Assembly (NCBI RefSeq): GCF_000230735.2
Contig: NC_019962.1
Location: 2,418,001 to 2,482,000 of the forward strand
Reading direction: 5' to 3'
Source: Natrinema pellirubrum DSM 15624
GTDB taxonomy: Archaea > Halobacteriota > Halobacteria > Halobacteriales > Natrialbaceae
DNA length: 64,000 nt
Positions within the stretch are counted from its first letter, which is position 1. Each line of letters begins with the position of its first letter. The notes under the pieces are model-generated. The model worked only from the letters and a program-made list of their open reading frames with translations. It ran no database searches and had not been told where the DNA came from. This document shows, one piece after another, positions 26,883 to 37,352 of this stretch. A program made the position numbers and the translations under genes.

Positions 26883-27545
26883 TTAGGCGTCGTCGCTTTC
26901 GGTGGCGTTCTCGTCGCTACTTTCGGTCTCGTTTCCGGTTCCGTCGTCTTCGGTGTCGGCGTCGCCGAACGCGAGCGTGACGTCCGCGCCGTCGCCGTCG
27001 ATCTCGACGTCGTCCTCGGTTTCGTCGCCCTCGTTCTCGGCGGAGACGGTGTACTCGCCGTCCTCGAGGTCCTCGAACTCGACCTCGCCGTCACCGTCGG
27101 TCTCGTCCTCCATCGGAAACACCGTGCCTTCGCCGTCCGTGGCCGTCTCGTTGCCCGTTCCGCCGTCCTCGGTCTCGTTATCGGACTCGTTTTCCATGCC
27201 ACCGGCGTCGGTTTCGTTGTCCGACTCGTTGCCCATCGCATCGTCCGTCTCGTTGTCCGACCCGTTCTCCGTTCCACTGGCCTCGTCGTCCATATCGCCC
27301 ATACCGGCCTGCTCGAGGGTGACAGTCGCGCCTTCGACCGGGCCGTCGTCGCCCTCGACCAAGACCGTCAGGGTATAGGTTTCGTCGTCGTCAGTGCCCG
27401 TCTCGTCGTCGGTATCGTTCGTCTCGCCGTCGGATTCGTTGTCGTCGCCGCCGGGGCCGCTGTTTGCACAGCCGGCCAGCGTGAGGATGGCTGCCGTTCC
27501 GCTTGCGGTTACGAACGTTCGTCGGGTCAGTCGCCGATGGGACAT
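26883..27545 (-). CDS. Tat lipoprotein with interrupted carboxypeptidase-like beta domain
   Basis: A 220-residue exported protein with a Tat signal (TRRTFVTASG) and lipobox (LTLAGC), anchoring Cys26. The mature region contains two halves of what looks like one carboxypeptidase-regulatory-like Ig fold: YTLTVLVEGDDGPVEGATV (about 58-78) and DGEVEFEDLEDGEYTVSAE (about 150-170). Between them lie about 60 residues of near-repeats built from NESDNETDA-type units with many Asn-Glu-Thr/Ser sites. Both tails are equally acidic. NxT/S sequons are frequent, so heavy N-glycosylation at the cell surface is possible. Function unknown. Confidence 0.78.
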   Translation of the reverse strand: MSHRRLTRRTFVTASGTAAILTLAGCANSGPGGDDNESDGETNDTDDETGTDDDETYTLTVLVEGDDGPVEGATVTLEQAGMGDMDDEASGTENGSDNETDDAMGNESDNETDAGGMENESDNETEDGGTGNETATDGEGTVFPMEDETDGDGEVEFEDLEDGEYTVSAENEGDETEDDVEIDGDGADVTLAFGDADTEDDGTGNETESSDENATESDDA

Positions 27546-27794
27546 ATTCGTTCGTTGGACGGTCCCGTTGGTCTGAGTGTGGCCTGCACGTGCTATCCGT
27601 TAATGACCTATTGAACGACACCCGAGGATCGATGACTGTCATCGATTTCGGAACGCAACGATCCGTTGGGGCGAAACGAACGCGGGGCAGCCACACCGCC
27701 CGCCCGACAGCACCGAACCGACGGCGGTGGCTCGAGCGGGACCGCACGAGTCGGGTCCGGTGGGCCTTTTGCGGTCCCGACCCTACCACGGCGT

Positions 27795-28505
27795 ATGAAG
27801 ATCCGGGGCGAGCGCGAGTGCAAGGAGTGTGGGACCCGCTGGTCGTACTACGAGACGGGCAGCGTCGGCTGTCCGGCCTGCGGGAGCCTCCGGAGCGTCG
27901 GCGTCGACGAGCGGACCGAACACACCGACTTGCGCGTGTCGTTCGACCTGACGCCGGTTCGAAACGCCATCGACGAGGCCGACACTGACGACCTCGCGGA
28001 GCGGGCCGGCGAACGCTGTCGCGAGTACGTCCGTCGCCGCGGGTTCGTCAACGCCGGTACCCTCCGGGACCTCGATGACACCTACCTCGCCGCGGCCGAG
28101 TTACTCCACGTCGCCGACATCGTCGGCCGAGAGATCCGCCTCGAGGACCGCGAGGAACTGTACTTCCTTGCCCTGCTCCGGGACGCCGATCAGGGCGAGC
28201 GGCCGCCCGTCGAAGACGTCCCGCCGACGCTGCGGGCGGCCCGCGGGCTCGCCTACGCCGACGCCGTCCGGGAGTACCGACGCGACGTTCGCACTTGGGC
28301 CGAGGACCGCGACCTGACCGCCAGCGAACGGCAGGCCCTTGAGACGCTTGGCGAACACGTCAAGCGGATCCGGATGCTCGATGGCGACGTCGAGCCCCGA
28401 ACCGCCGAACGCCTCGTCGAAGCGACGCGCGACCTGGCAAACGGGCTCCGCGGCGACGAGTTCGCCTTCTCACAGGCCCAGGAGCGACTGGACGCCCTCG
28501 AGTGA
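27795..28505 (+). CDS. Zinc-ribbon protein (DUF7117-like)
   Basis: A 236-residue cytoplasmic protein. The N-terminal 35 residues form a zinc ribbon with four cysteines (CKECGTRW and CPACGSLR), and the remainder is a helical domain rich in Arg and Glu (LAERAGERCREYVRRRGFV, TLRAARGLAYADAVREYRRDV). It resembles a conserved haloarchaeal family I recall as DUF7117. No catalytic motif is present. The ATG at 27795 is chosen because the zinc ribbon begins right after it; the open frame upstream is not protein-like. Confidence 0.75.
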   Translation: MKIRGERECKECGTRWSYYETGSVGCPACGSLRSVGVDERTEHTDLRVSFDLTPVRNAIDEADTDDLAERAGERCREYVRRRGFVNAGTLRDLDDTYLAAAELLHVADIVGREIRLEDREELYFLALLRDADQGERPPVEDVPPTLRAARGLAYADAVREYRRDVRTWAEDRDLTASERQALETLGEHVKRIRMLDGDVEPRTAERLVEATRDLANGLRGDEFAFSQAQERLDALE

Positions 28506-28853
28506 CGCGGGCCGAAACCGATCGGGTCGCCGACCGCATTCGGGCACCGCCGCCGACCGCGTCGGAGACCGAAGCGAATGGCGGCCGGCAACAACCGTCG
28601 GTCCGAATCTTTTCATTCTTATAGGACCCCCCAATTATTGCCAGACGAACGCAGCGACGGCCCCACCCGAACTCGCTCTCCCGGTGTCGGCCGCCGGTTC
28701 GAACCGGCGGCCGGTCAGGAACCGACCCTCCGAGATCGGCTCGGAACGCGCTCGGTCTGTCGACCTCCCCGCTGGACGAGCCGACTTTCGTCGCCCGAGA
28801 CGACGCTCGAGCGACACGGAACGAACGGTCGCGGCCGTTCGCTGCAATCGACT
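28506..28853. other. Intergenic region upstream of the OPT transporter
   Basis: 348 bp without a gene. It carries an AT-rich patch around 28609-28632 and a 26-bp perfect palindrome at 28688-28713. Confidence 0.45.
28688..28713. promoter_or_regulatory. 26-bp perfect palindrome
   Basis: The half-site CGGCCGCCGGTTC is followed directly by its exact reverse complement, with no spacer. It lies 140 bp before the OPT transporter start. It could be an operator for a dimeric regulator or a cruciform/hairpin element; nothing in the sequence decides. Confidence 0.45.
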
Positions 28854-30836
<1,983 letters not shown>

Positions 30837-30870
30837 TCGAGCCCGACACGACGACCGAGAACGCCGCCAC

Positions 30871-31236
30871 ATGACCGAACACGGCCCGACCGCGGTTCCG
30901 AGACGCGACGCCGACGACTGGGAGGTAACGACCGTCGATGGCGAGCCACGGGTCACGATCCACTGGACGAAGCGGCCACACAACCGGCTCGATCGGTTCC
31001 TGTTCGATCTCCTCGGGACCGATCGGGAGCGGGAACTCGAGCTAGATCCCGTCGGGACGACCGTGTGGCGACACTGCGACGGCGACCACACCGTTGCGGA
31101 GATCGCCGAACGAGTCGCGGCGTCCCACGACGCCGACCGTGTCGCTCCCGTCGACGAGACGCTCGCGCACTTCCTCATGCAACTCGAGGAACGAGGCCTC
31201 GTCCGGTTCGAAGCGAGCGGAGCGCCCGGGGAGTGA
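30871..31236 (+). CDS. PqqD-like protein
   Basis: A 121-residue protein whose C-terminal 65 residues have the PqqD fold signature LELDPVGTTVWRHCDGDHTVAEIAERV followed by a helix ending in FLMQLEERGLVRFE. PqqD domains bind the leader of ribosomal peptides (RiPP recognition element) and deliver them to modifying enzymes. Here no radical SAM gene is adjacent; its partner is the OPT peptide transporter just upstream. The N-terminal 50 residues (WEVTTVDGEPRVTIHW) form an additional beta-rich part. Role unknown; peptide binding is inference from the fold. Confidence 0.82.
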   Translation: MTEHGPTAVPRRDADDWEVTTVDGEPRVTIHWTKRPHNRLDRFLFDLLGTDRERELELDPVGTTVWRHCDGDHTVAEIAERVAASHDADRVAPVDETLAHFLMQLEERGLVRFEASGAPGE

Positions 31237-31303
31237 GTCACGCCGGCTCGACGGGATCGTCGACCGGGAGAAAAGATTGTCAGCGAGTCGACCCGGACCG
31301 CGT

Positions 31304-32197
31304 TCAGGGAAGGTCGACGTCGACGTCTTCCTGCAGGCCGGCGGCTTTGACAGTGTTGTACAGCAGCATGGCGCGGGTCATCGGCCCGACGCCGCCGGGG
31401 ACAGGGGTAATCGCGCTGGCTTTTGCCTTGGCGCTCTCGAACTCGACATCGCCGACGAGTTCGTATCCCTTGTCGTTGTCAGCGTCGACCCGGTTGACGC
31501 CGACGTCGATGACGACCGTGTCCTCGGAGAGCATCGACCCGTCGACGAGTTCGGGGACGCCGGCGGCCGCGACGACGATATCCGCGCTACGGGTCTTTTC
31601 GGCGAGGTCGTCCGTGCGGGAGTGACAGACCGTCACCGTCGCGTTGCCGTCCTCGGCCTTCTGGATCAGCAGGTTCGCCAGTGGTTTGCCGACGATGTCC
31701 GAGCGGCCGACGATCGTCACGTCCTTGCCCTCGGTGTCGACCCCGGCCGACTCGAGTAATTTCTGCACGCCGTGGGGGGTACAAGGACGGAACCGGGCGT
31801 CGCCGGCGACCAGTCGGCCGACGTTCTCGGGGTGGAAGCCGTCGACGTCCTTCGCGGGATCGACCCGGCGGATCACGTTGCGGTAGTCGACGTGGTCCGG
31901 GACGGGGGCTTGGACGATGTAGCCGTGGACGTCGTCGTTCTCGTTGAGGTCGGCGATGGTGTCGAACAGCTCCTCGGGCGGGGCGTCGCCGTCGACGTCG
32001 ACGTGGTGGCTCTCGATTCCGACCTCCTCGCAGTCGCGCTGTTTCATGTTCACGTAGGTCTGGCTCGCGGGGTCGTCGCCCATGAGAACGGTCGCCAGCC
32101 CCGGCCGCGCGCCCGCATCGGCGAGTCGCTCGATCGACTCGGTCAACTCGTCTCGGATCTCGCTCGCCACGGCGTTGCCGTCGATGATCTCGGTCAT
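31304..32197 (-). CDS. folD: Bifunctional methylene-THF dehydrogenase/cyclohydrolase
   Basis: A 297-residue FolD interconverting methylene-, methenyl- and formyl-tetrahydrofolate. The N-terminal domain has the Tyr/Lys pair in TYVNMKQRDCEEVGI. The folate site has YIVQAPVPDHVD, followed by PAKDVDGFHPENVGRL. The NADP domain motif is VGRSDIVGKPLANLLI, and the C-terminal motif is TPVPGGVGPMTRAML. Length is normal. It supplies one-carbon units linked to the nearby glyA, thyA and purine genes. Single-gene unit with its start at 32197. Confidence 0.96.
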   Translation of the reverse strand: MTEIIDGNAVASEIRDELTESIERLADAGARPGLATVLMGDDPASQTYVNMKQRDCEEVGIESHHVDVDGDAPPEELFDTIADLNENDDVHGYIVQAPVPDHVDYRNVIRRVDPAKDVDGFHPENVGRLVAGDARFRPCTPHGVQKLLESAGVDTEGKDVTIVGRSDIVGKPLANLLIQKAEDGNATVTVCHSRTDDLAEKTRSADIVVAAAGVPELVDGSMLSEDTVVIDVGVNRVDADNDKGYELVGDVEFESAKAKASAITPVPGGVGPMTRAMLLYNTVKAAGLQEDVDVDLP

Positions 32198-32292
32198 TAC
32201 TCGAGTGGGCGGCCGCGAGGCTCATTAATCCCCGGATCCGTGCCCAGAACGAGTCTAGAAACTCCCCGAATATACACGTCCGTGAATACTCC

Positions 32293-33105
32293 TCAGAACC
32301 GCTCGTCGAGGAACGTCCGAATCGCCTCGTTCGTCTCGTCGGGTCCCTCGAGGTTCGAGGTGTGGCCAGCCTCCGGGATCAGTTCCATCTCGGCGTCGGG
32401 CAGTTCCTCGAGCATCGGCTCGGCCTGTGCGGGTGCGATCGAGGGGTCTTCCTCGCCGTGGACGATCAGGACCGGCACGTCGATTGCCGAGAGCCGATCC
32501 GTCACGTCCTCGCGGCCGAGCCACGAGTTGAGTTCGTAGTGGACTGCTCGGCCGGGATAGGTGGCCCAGCGGTCCACCCACGTCTCGACGAGGGCGGGGT
32601 TTTCCTCGTGGGTCGTCTCGCCGAACAGTTCGGCGGTCGAGCCCTCCGCGATCTCTCGGGGCATCGGTTCGAGGGTGTCCTCGTAGGGGTCGACGAGGGC
32701 TTCGTACTCCGCCCGCTCGTCCTCGGGATGGGGTATCGCCATCGAATCGATCAGGATCAGCCCGTCGACCCGCTCGGGATACTCGAGGGCAAAGCGCAGT
32801 CCCATGAACCCGCCCATCGACATGCCGGCGATGACGGCGCTGTCCTCGCCGATCCCGTCGAGCAGTGCGTCGCAGTCGTCGGCCAAGTCCCAGAGGTCGT
32901 ATCCCGGCGCGTACCGGTCGGTCCGGGCCCGGAGGTCGTAGGCGACCGCCCGGTACTCGTCTCGCAGCGCCTCGAGCTGGGGCGCGAACATCGTCCGGTC
33001 CATCAACGTCCCGTGCGCGAAGACGACCGGCCGACCCTCGCCGACGTCGGTGGTCACCGCGTCGGTTCTGGTTCGGTACATCGCCGTCGCCGTTTCGTCA
33101 CTCAT
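32293..33105 (-). CDS. Alpha/beta hydrolase
   Basis: A 270-residue alpha/beta-hydrolase fold enzyme. The nucleophile serine is in the elbow GMSMGG (VIAGMSMGGFMGLRFAL, near residue 92). The oxyanion motif is VFAHGTLMDRTMF, the acid is probably in VLIVHGEEDPSI and the catalytic His in EAGHTSNLEGPDE. It resembles esterase/haloalkane-dehalogenase-type family members, but substrate cannot be assigned. The start is taken at 33105 (MSDETATAMY); an in-frame ATG five codons upstream at 33120 is an alternative. Confidence 0.88.
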   Translation of the reverse strand: MSDETATAMYRTRTDAVTTDVGEGRPVVFAHGTLMDRTMFAPQLEALRDEYRAVAYDLRARTDRYAPGYDLWDLADDCDALLDGIGEDSAVIAGMSMGGFMGLRFALEYPERVDGLILIDSMAIPHPEDERAEYEALVDPYEDTLEPMPREIAEGSTAELFGETTHEENPALVETWVDRWATYPGRAVHYELNSWLGREDVTDRLSAIDVPVLIVHGEEDPSIAPAQAEPMLEELPDAEMELIPEAGHTSNLEGPDETNEAIRTFLDERF

Positions 33106-33303
33106 GCTACCAACCCACATTAGTAAGTGACAAAAGGTATTCGGTCCGACGCGATCCTGCTCGAAACGGACGGCACGCGGCGACGTGAGGTCGAATACAA
33201 CGCGGTCGCGGATTTCGACAGCCGCGAGCCTGCAGGACGAACGCGCCGAAAAACGGGAGGGTGGGGATCGCAGTCGGATCGGCTGAGGTGAGACTGTCGG
33301 CGA

Positions 33304-34551
33304 CTACTCGTAGAGCGGGTTGGCGTCACAGAGGGCCGCAACCTCGGCGCGGACGTCCTCGATGACGGCTTCGTCTTCGGGAGCGTCGATGACGCGGGCG
33401 ATCAGATCACCGACTTTCCGGCAGTCGTCCTCGTCGAAGCCACGCGTGGTCAGCGCCGGCGTGCCGGCGCGGATCCCACTGGGGTTAAACGGCGAGCGCG
33501 TCTCGCCAGGGACGGTGTTCCCGTTGAGGACGATGCCGGCCTCCTCTAAGGCCTCCTCGGCGTCGCCGCCGGAGGTGTCGGGATGGCTCTCGCGCAGGTC
33601 GACGAGGACGAGGTGGTTGTCGGTCCCCTCCGAGACCAGCGAGAAGCCGTTCTCGGAGAGGCTCTCACCGAGCGCCTTCGCGTTCGCGACCGTCTGCTCG
33701 GCGTACTCGGTGAATTCGGGCTGGAGCGCCTCCTTGAAGCCGACGGCTTTGCCGGCGACGTTGTGCATCAGCGGGCCGCCCTGACCGCCGGGGAAGACGG
33801 CCGCGTCGATGTCGTCGGCGTACTCCTCGTCGCACATGACGATGCCGCCGCGACCGGCGCGGATGGTCTTGTGGGTCGAGCCGGTGACGAAGTCGGCGAT
33901 GCCGACCGGCGAGGGGTGGACGCCCGCGGCGACGAGCCCGGTGATGTGGGCGATGTCCGCGAGGTGATAGGCGCCGACGTCGTCGGCGGCCGCCTGGATG
34001 CGTTCGAAGTCGATCTCGCGCGGGTACGCGGAGTAGCCCGAGACGATGATGTCCGGGTCGAACTCGGCGGCGTGGTCCGCGAGGGCGTCGTAGTCGATAT
34101 AGCCCGTCTCCGCGTCGACCTCGTACTGTTCGACCTCGTAGAGCTGGCCCGTGAAATTCGCCGGGTGACCGTGGCTGAGGTGACCGCCGTGGTTGAGATC
34201 CAGCGACAGGATCTTGTCGCCGGGCTCGAGCATCGCGAAGTACACCGCCTGATTGGCCTGCGTGCCCGCGTGGGGCTGTACGTTGACGTGGTCAGCACCG
34301 AACAGTTCCGTCGCACGCTCGATTGCGAGTTCCTCGACCTCGTCGGCGTACTCACAGCCGCCGTAGTAGCGCTCGCCGGGGTAGCCCTCGGCGTACTTGT
34401 TGGTCAGGGCGCTGCCCTGCGCGTCGATGACGGCCTCGCTGGCGTGGTTCTCGCTGGCGATCATCTGGAGCGTCTCGCGCTGGCGATCGACCTCGCCCTC
34501 GAGCGCGTCGGCGACGGCGGGATCGACGTCCCGTACCTTGTCGTGGTCCAT
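33304..34551 (-). CDS. glyA: Serine hydroxymethyltransferase
   Basis: A 415-residue PLP enzyme converting serine and tetrahydrofolate to glycine and methylene-tetrahydrofolate. The PLP lysine is Lys228 in TGSTHKTIRAGRGG. Other family motifs are ASENHASEAVIDAQGS, NKYAEGYPGERYYGGCEYAD and HGGHLSHG. The C-terminus has NPSGIRAGTPALTTRGF with the carboxylate-binding Arg. The ATG at 34551 gives the normal SHMT start, the longer frame being upstream shadow. Together with folD it feeds thyA and purD in this same window. Confidence 0.96.
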   Translation of the reverse strand: MDHDKVRDVDPAVADALEGEVDRQRETLQMIASENHASEAVIDAQGSALTNKYAEGYPGERYYGGCEYADEVEELAIERATELFGADHVNVQPHAGTQANQAVYFAMLEPGDKILSLDLNHGGHLSHGHPANFTGQLYEVEQYEVDAETGYIDYDALADHAAEFDPDIIVSGYSAYPREIDFERIQAAADDVGAYHLADIAHITGLVAAGVHPSPVGIADFVTGSTHKTIRAGRGGIVMCDEEYADDIDAAVFPGGQGGPLMHNVAGKAVGFKEALQPEFTEYAEQTVANAKALGESLSENGFSLVSEGTDNHLVLVDLRESHPDTSGGDAEEALEEAGIVLNGNTVPGETRSPFNPSGIRAGTPALTTRGFDEDDCRKVGDLIARVIDAPEDEAVIEDVRAEVAALCDANPLYE

Positions 34552-34714
34552 GTTCGAAGTGGGGACTGGCGGCCGCATAAGTGTACCTTTCCTCGGTAAT
34601 ACGCGCCGCAATACCGGCTGCCGGCGACCGGCCCCTGCCCTTCGACCGGCCGGGTTTGTGACGATATCACGCCCCGATACAACTAACTTGTCGGAGTGAC
34701 ATTCAGCCAACCGA

Positions 34715-36853
34715 ATGATTGAGTGGGCGGTAGACGGCGACACCCTCCACGTCACCGACGCGGACAACGCCGAGCTGACGGTCACCGGTGACGAACTCGT
34801 CGTCGACGGCTCCGGGAAAGACATCCCGCGCCCGGTCGACGACACCATCGTCGTGACGACTGACGAACTCCGGTTCCCGCACGCGGTCGTCTACGCGTTC
34901 TCGGTTGGCGTCGAGGACGGCCACGAACTCGACCCCAGCGGCGAGCCCCTCCCGTTATCCCCCGACGAGTACATCGTCGATATCGATACGGAGATCAAGT
35001 CCTACCTGCGGTTCTCGGGAGCCGCGACGATCGCGAAGACCGACGATTACGAAGAGATCGTCGTCTCCTTCCCCGAGCGGACCCGGGTCATCCTCGGGGT
35101 CCGGTGCCGGCACGAGTTCCCCGCCGGGACGATCACCGTCCCCGATTCTCCGTCGGCGATCGCGGAGGCCATCACCCACATGGCCGGCTCGCACAAGACC
35201 GACGGCCCGGACCGAAGCTATCCCACGCTCCGCGGTCATCCCTCGCTGATCGAACGCGGGACCGAGCTCAGGATTCCCGACTGTCTCCGGGTCGCAACCC
35301 CCGATCACGGGATCGAGCTAGTCGTCCCACCCGACTATGAGTCGCTGTATGTCACTGCACCGCTGGCGTACTACCTGCAGGCGACCGTTCGGACGACCGA
35401 CGAAGTCCGCGGGACCCACACCGGCGTGGCCCTCGACCGACCGCGGCTCCGCATTCCCGATCGGGGGATCGACGTCGAACTCGCCGCGATGCCCGACCTC
35501 GAGCGCGACGTCGAGCGGCTGCTCCGGAAGACCTTCTTCCTCGATTGCCTCGTTCGCAACGTCGGTCCCTACGGGACGGCCCTCGCGGAACGTAGCCTGC
35601 TCGAGGCCCTCGAACTCGACGCCGAGCGCCTGTACGACGCTGATCCGCGGGAGCGTCTCGCCGCGTATCTCGACGTGCCCTACGCGGCGATCAAGCATCG
35701 CCTCCCCGACTGGCATCTCTCGACGTATGTCGCACCCGAATACGATAGCGTCGAGACCCTGCCGTTCCTGCTCGACCGGCTGAGCATGGTCTATACGCCC
35801 CGGACCTCCGAACTCGAGGGCCAGGAACTCGTCGAGCGCTCGCTCGAGGACTTCTATCGGGGCGACGATCCCGTGTCGGCACGCCCGGTCTCGACGGCCG
35901 ACGGCAGGGCCAGCGGCGGGCAAGTGGCATCGGTCGATATCGTCAAACCCGACCTCCGGAGCGGTCGCACGCACGGCTGGCTCGCCGACGGCGTCCCGAT
36001 CGACGTCTTCAAGTCCGCCTCCGAGGCCTACCACAACCGCCTCGAGTTCCTCGAGCGGGCCAGCGACGCGACCTCGATCTGTGTCGTCCTCAACGACCCG
36101 GAGATGGCCGGCGAACACGACGACGTCGCGGCGATCTACCGCCGGCGTTCCGAGGAGTTGTCGATGGACGTCACCGTCGCGGAGTCGCTCGGGACGGCCG
36201 AACTCGCCCGTGTCTTCGAGGACGACCACGACTTCGTCCACTACATCGGTCACTGCGAGACCGGCGGCCTGTGCTGTCCCGACGGGACGCTTTCGGCCTC
36301 GAGCCTCGATCGCTGTAACGCCCAGACGTTCTTTCTCAACGCCTGTGGCTCCTACTACGAGGGCCGGTCGCTGATCGAGAAAGGCAGCGTCGCCGGCGCG
36401 GTTACGTTCACCAAGGTCCTCAACGATCACGCCGTCAAGGTCGGCTCGACGTTCGCCAAACTCCTGGTCCACGGGTTCAGCATCGAGCGCGCGATGAGAC
36501 TGGCTCGGCGACGCATCATGATGGGCAAGGACTACGCCGTCGTCGGCGACGGTACCCACTCGCTGGTCCAGGGCGAACAGCGGCTCCCGACGACCGCGAC
36601 CCTCGAGGAACTCGAGGACGCAAGCGAGAAGGAGTACCTGCTGACCGTCGACTGTTACTCGACTCGGGCGACCGGCTCTTACTACTTCCCTCACACCGAA
36701 ACCAACGACTACGCCTACCTCTGTGGGAACGAGTCGAGTTTCACGCTCACGGCGTCGGAACTGGTGACGATGCTCAAAGAAACGGAGGCGTCGGTGATCT
36801 ACGACGGGGACATCTACTGGTCGACGGAACTGTGGCCCCGCTTCGATCGCTGA
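34715..36853 (+). CDS. CHAT (caspase-like) peptidase domain protein
   Basis: A 712-residue soluble protein. The C-terminal third carries what I read as a CHAT protease core: a hydrophobic strand then HYIGHC with the candidate His513, and FFLNACGSYYEG with the candidate nucleophile Cys544, followed by a Gly/Ala strand (SVAGAVTFTK) and a helix-rich stretch resembling the CHAT C-terminus. The N-terminal 330 residues are beta-rich, with LRIPDCLRVATPDHGIELV and a similar LRIPDRGIDVELAAMPDLE, suggesting two repeats. The middle contains helical parts. It is an orphan between glyA (divergent) and tbsP. A strong hairpin follows its stop. The substrate is unknown; CHAT enzymes act in toxin and defence pathways or as separase-like proteases. 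Confidence 0.75.
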   Translation: MIEWAVDGDTLHVTDADNAELTVTGDELVVDGSGKDIPRPVDDTIVVTTDELRFPHAVVYAFSVGVEDGHELDPSGEPLPLSPDEYIVDIDTEIKSYLRFSGAATIAKTDDYEEIVVSFPERTRVILGVRCRHEFPAGTITVPDSPSAIAEAITHMAGSHKTDGPDRSYPTLRGHPSLIERGTELRIPDCLRVATPDHGIELVVPPDYESLYVTAPLAYYLQATVRTTDEVRGTHTGVALDRPRLRIPDRGIDVELAAMPDLERDVERLLRKTFFLDCLVRNVGPYGTALAERSLLEALELDAERLYDADPRERLAAYLDVPYAAIKHRLPDWHLSTYVAPEYDSVETLPFLLDRLSMVYTPRTSELEGQELVERSLEDFYRGDDPVSARPVSTADGRASGGQVASVDIVKPDLRSGRTHGWLADGVPIDVFKSASEAYHNRLEFLERASDATSICVVLNDPEMAGEHDDVAAIYRRRSEELSMDVTVAESLGTAELARVFEDDHDFVHYIGHCETGGLCCPDGTLSASSLDRCNAQTFFLNACGSYYEGRSLIEKGSVAGAVTFTKVLNDHAVKVGSTFAKLLVHGFSIERAMRLARRRIMMGKDYAVVGDGTHSLVQGEQRLPTTATLEELEDASEKEYLLTVDCYSTRATGSYYFPHTETNDYAYLCGNESSFTLTASELVTMLKETEASVIYDGDIYWSTELWPRFDR

Positions 36854-37352
36854 CCCAGACGGTCTCCTGTCCGTCACTGCCGGTGGGACCGCGACCCGCC
36901 CTGCGGTCCCACCGGGACATCCGGACAGCAACCCGTATCAGGGTCCGCCGTACGTACTCACGCGCTTTGCTTCGAGGGCCATCGCCGGCGGCGATCGGCC
37001 ACGAACGGTTCCCGCCGTGGTTCGAACCCGTTCGGCCAGCTCGTGAACGACCCGCCACAGTCGATTGCGTGGAACTGCCATACGATACTGTAATACATCG
37101 AGACGTGTATATAATTATTGCCGATAGATACCTTCCCCATAATAAGACGCGGCGCCCATCGGGTCGGCATCGCAACCACCGCTGCCCCTGCCCCCAGTTC
37201 CACCCGGAAGTCGACAACGACCATCCGTATTTCGTCGGCGAACTAACGGGATATGGGACAAAAATTACCGGTTCAGGCGCGCAGCCAACTGTTCTGCTGT
37301 GCAAACGGCCACCAAAATTAAGTACCGAGCTATCGATTACTTCTGTATAGGC
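36854..37352. other. Intergenic region between the CHAT gene and tbsP
   Basis: 499 bp holding a GC hairpin at its left end, an AT-rich patch at about 37085-37145 and the tbsP promoter region (AAAATTAAG near 37313). No gene seen. Confidence 0.45.
36880..36915 (+). terminator. Hairpin downstream of the CHAT gene
   Basis: CCGGTGGGACCGC and GCGGTCCCACCGG form a perfect 13-bp stem with a 10-nt loop, 27 bp past the stop. No T-tract follows, so it is an RNA 3'-end structure or processing site rather than a textbook intrinsic terminator. Confidence 0.5.

Noticed and set aside
28697..28704. GTTCGAAC as a tRNA T-loop
   Set aside because: It is the centre of a 26-bp palindrome and no acceptor, D or anticodon stems can be built around it. 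A similar TTCGAACC near 37020 was rejected for the same reason.
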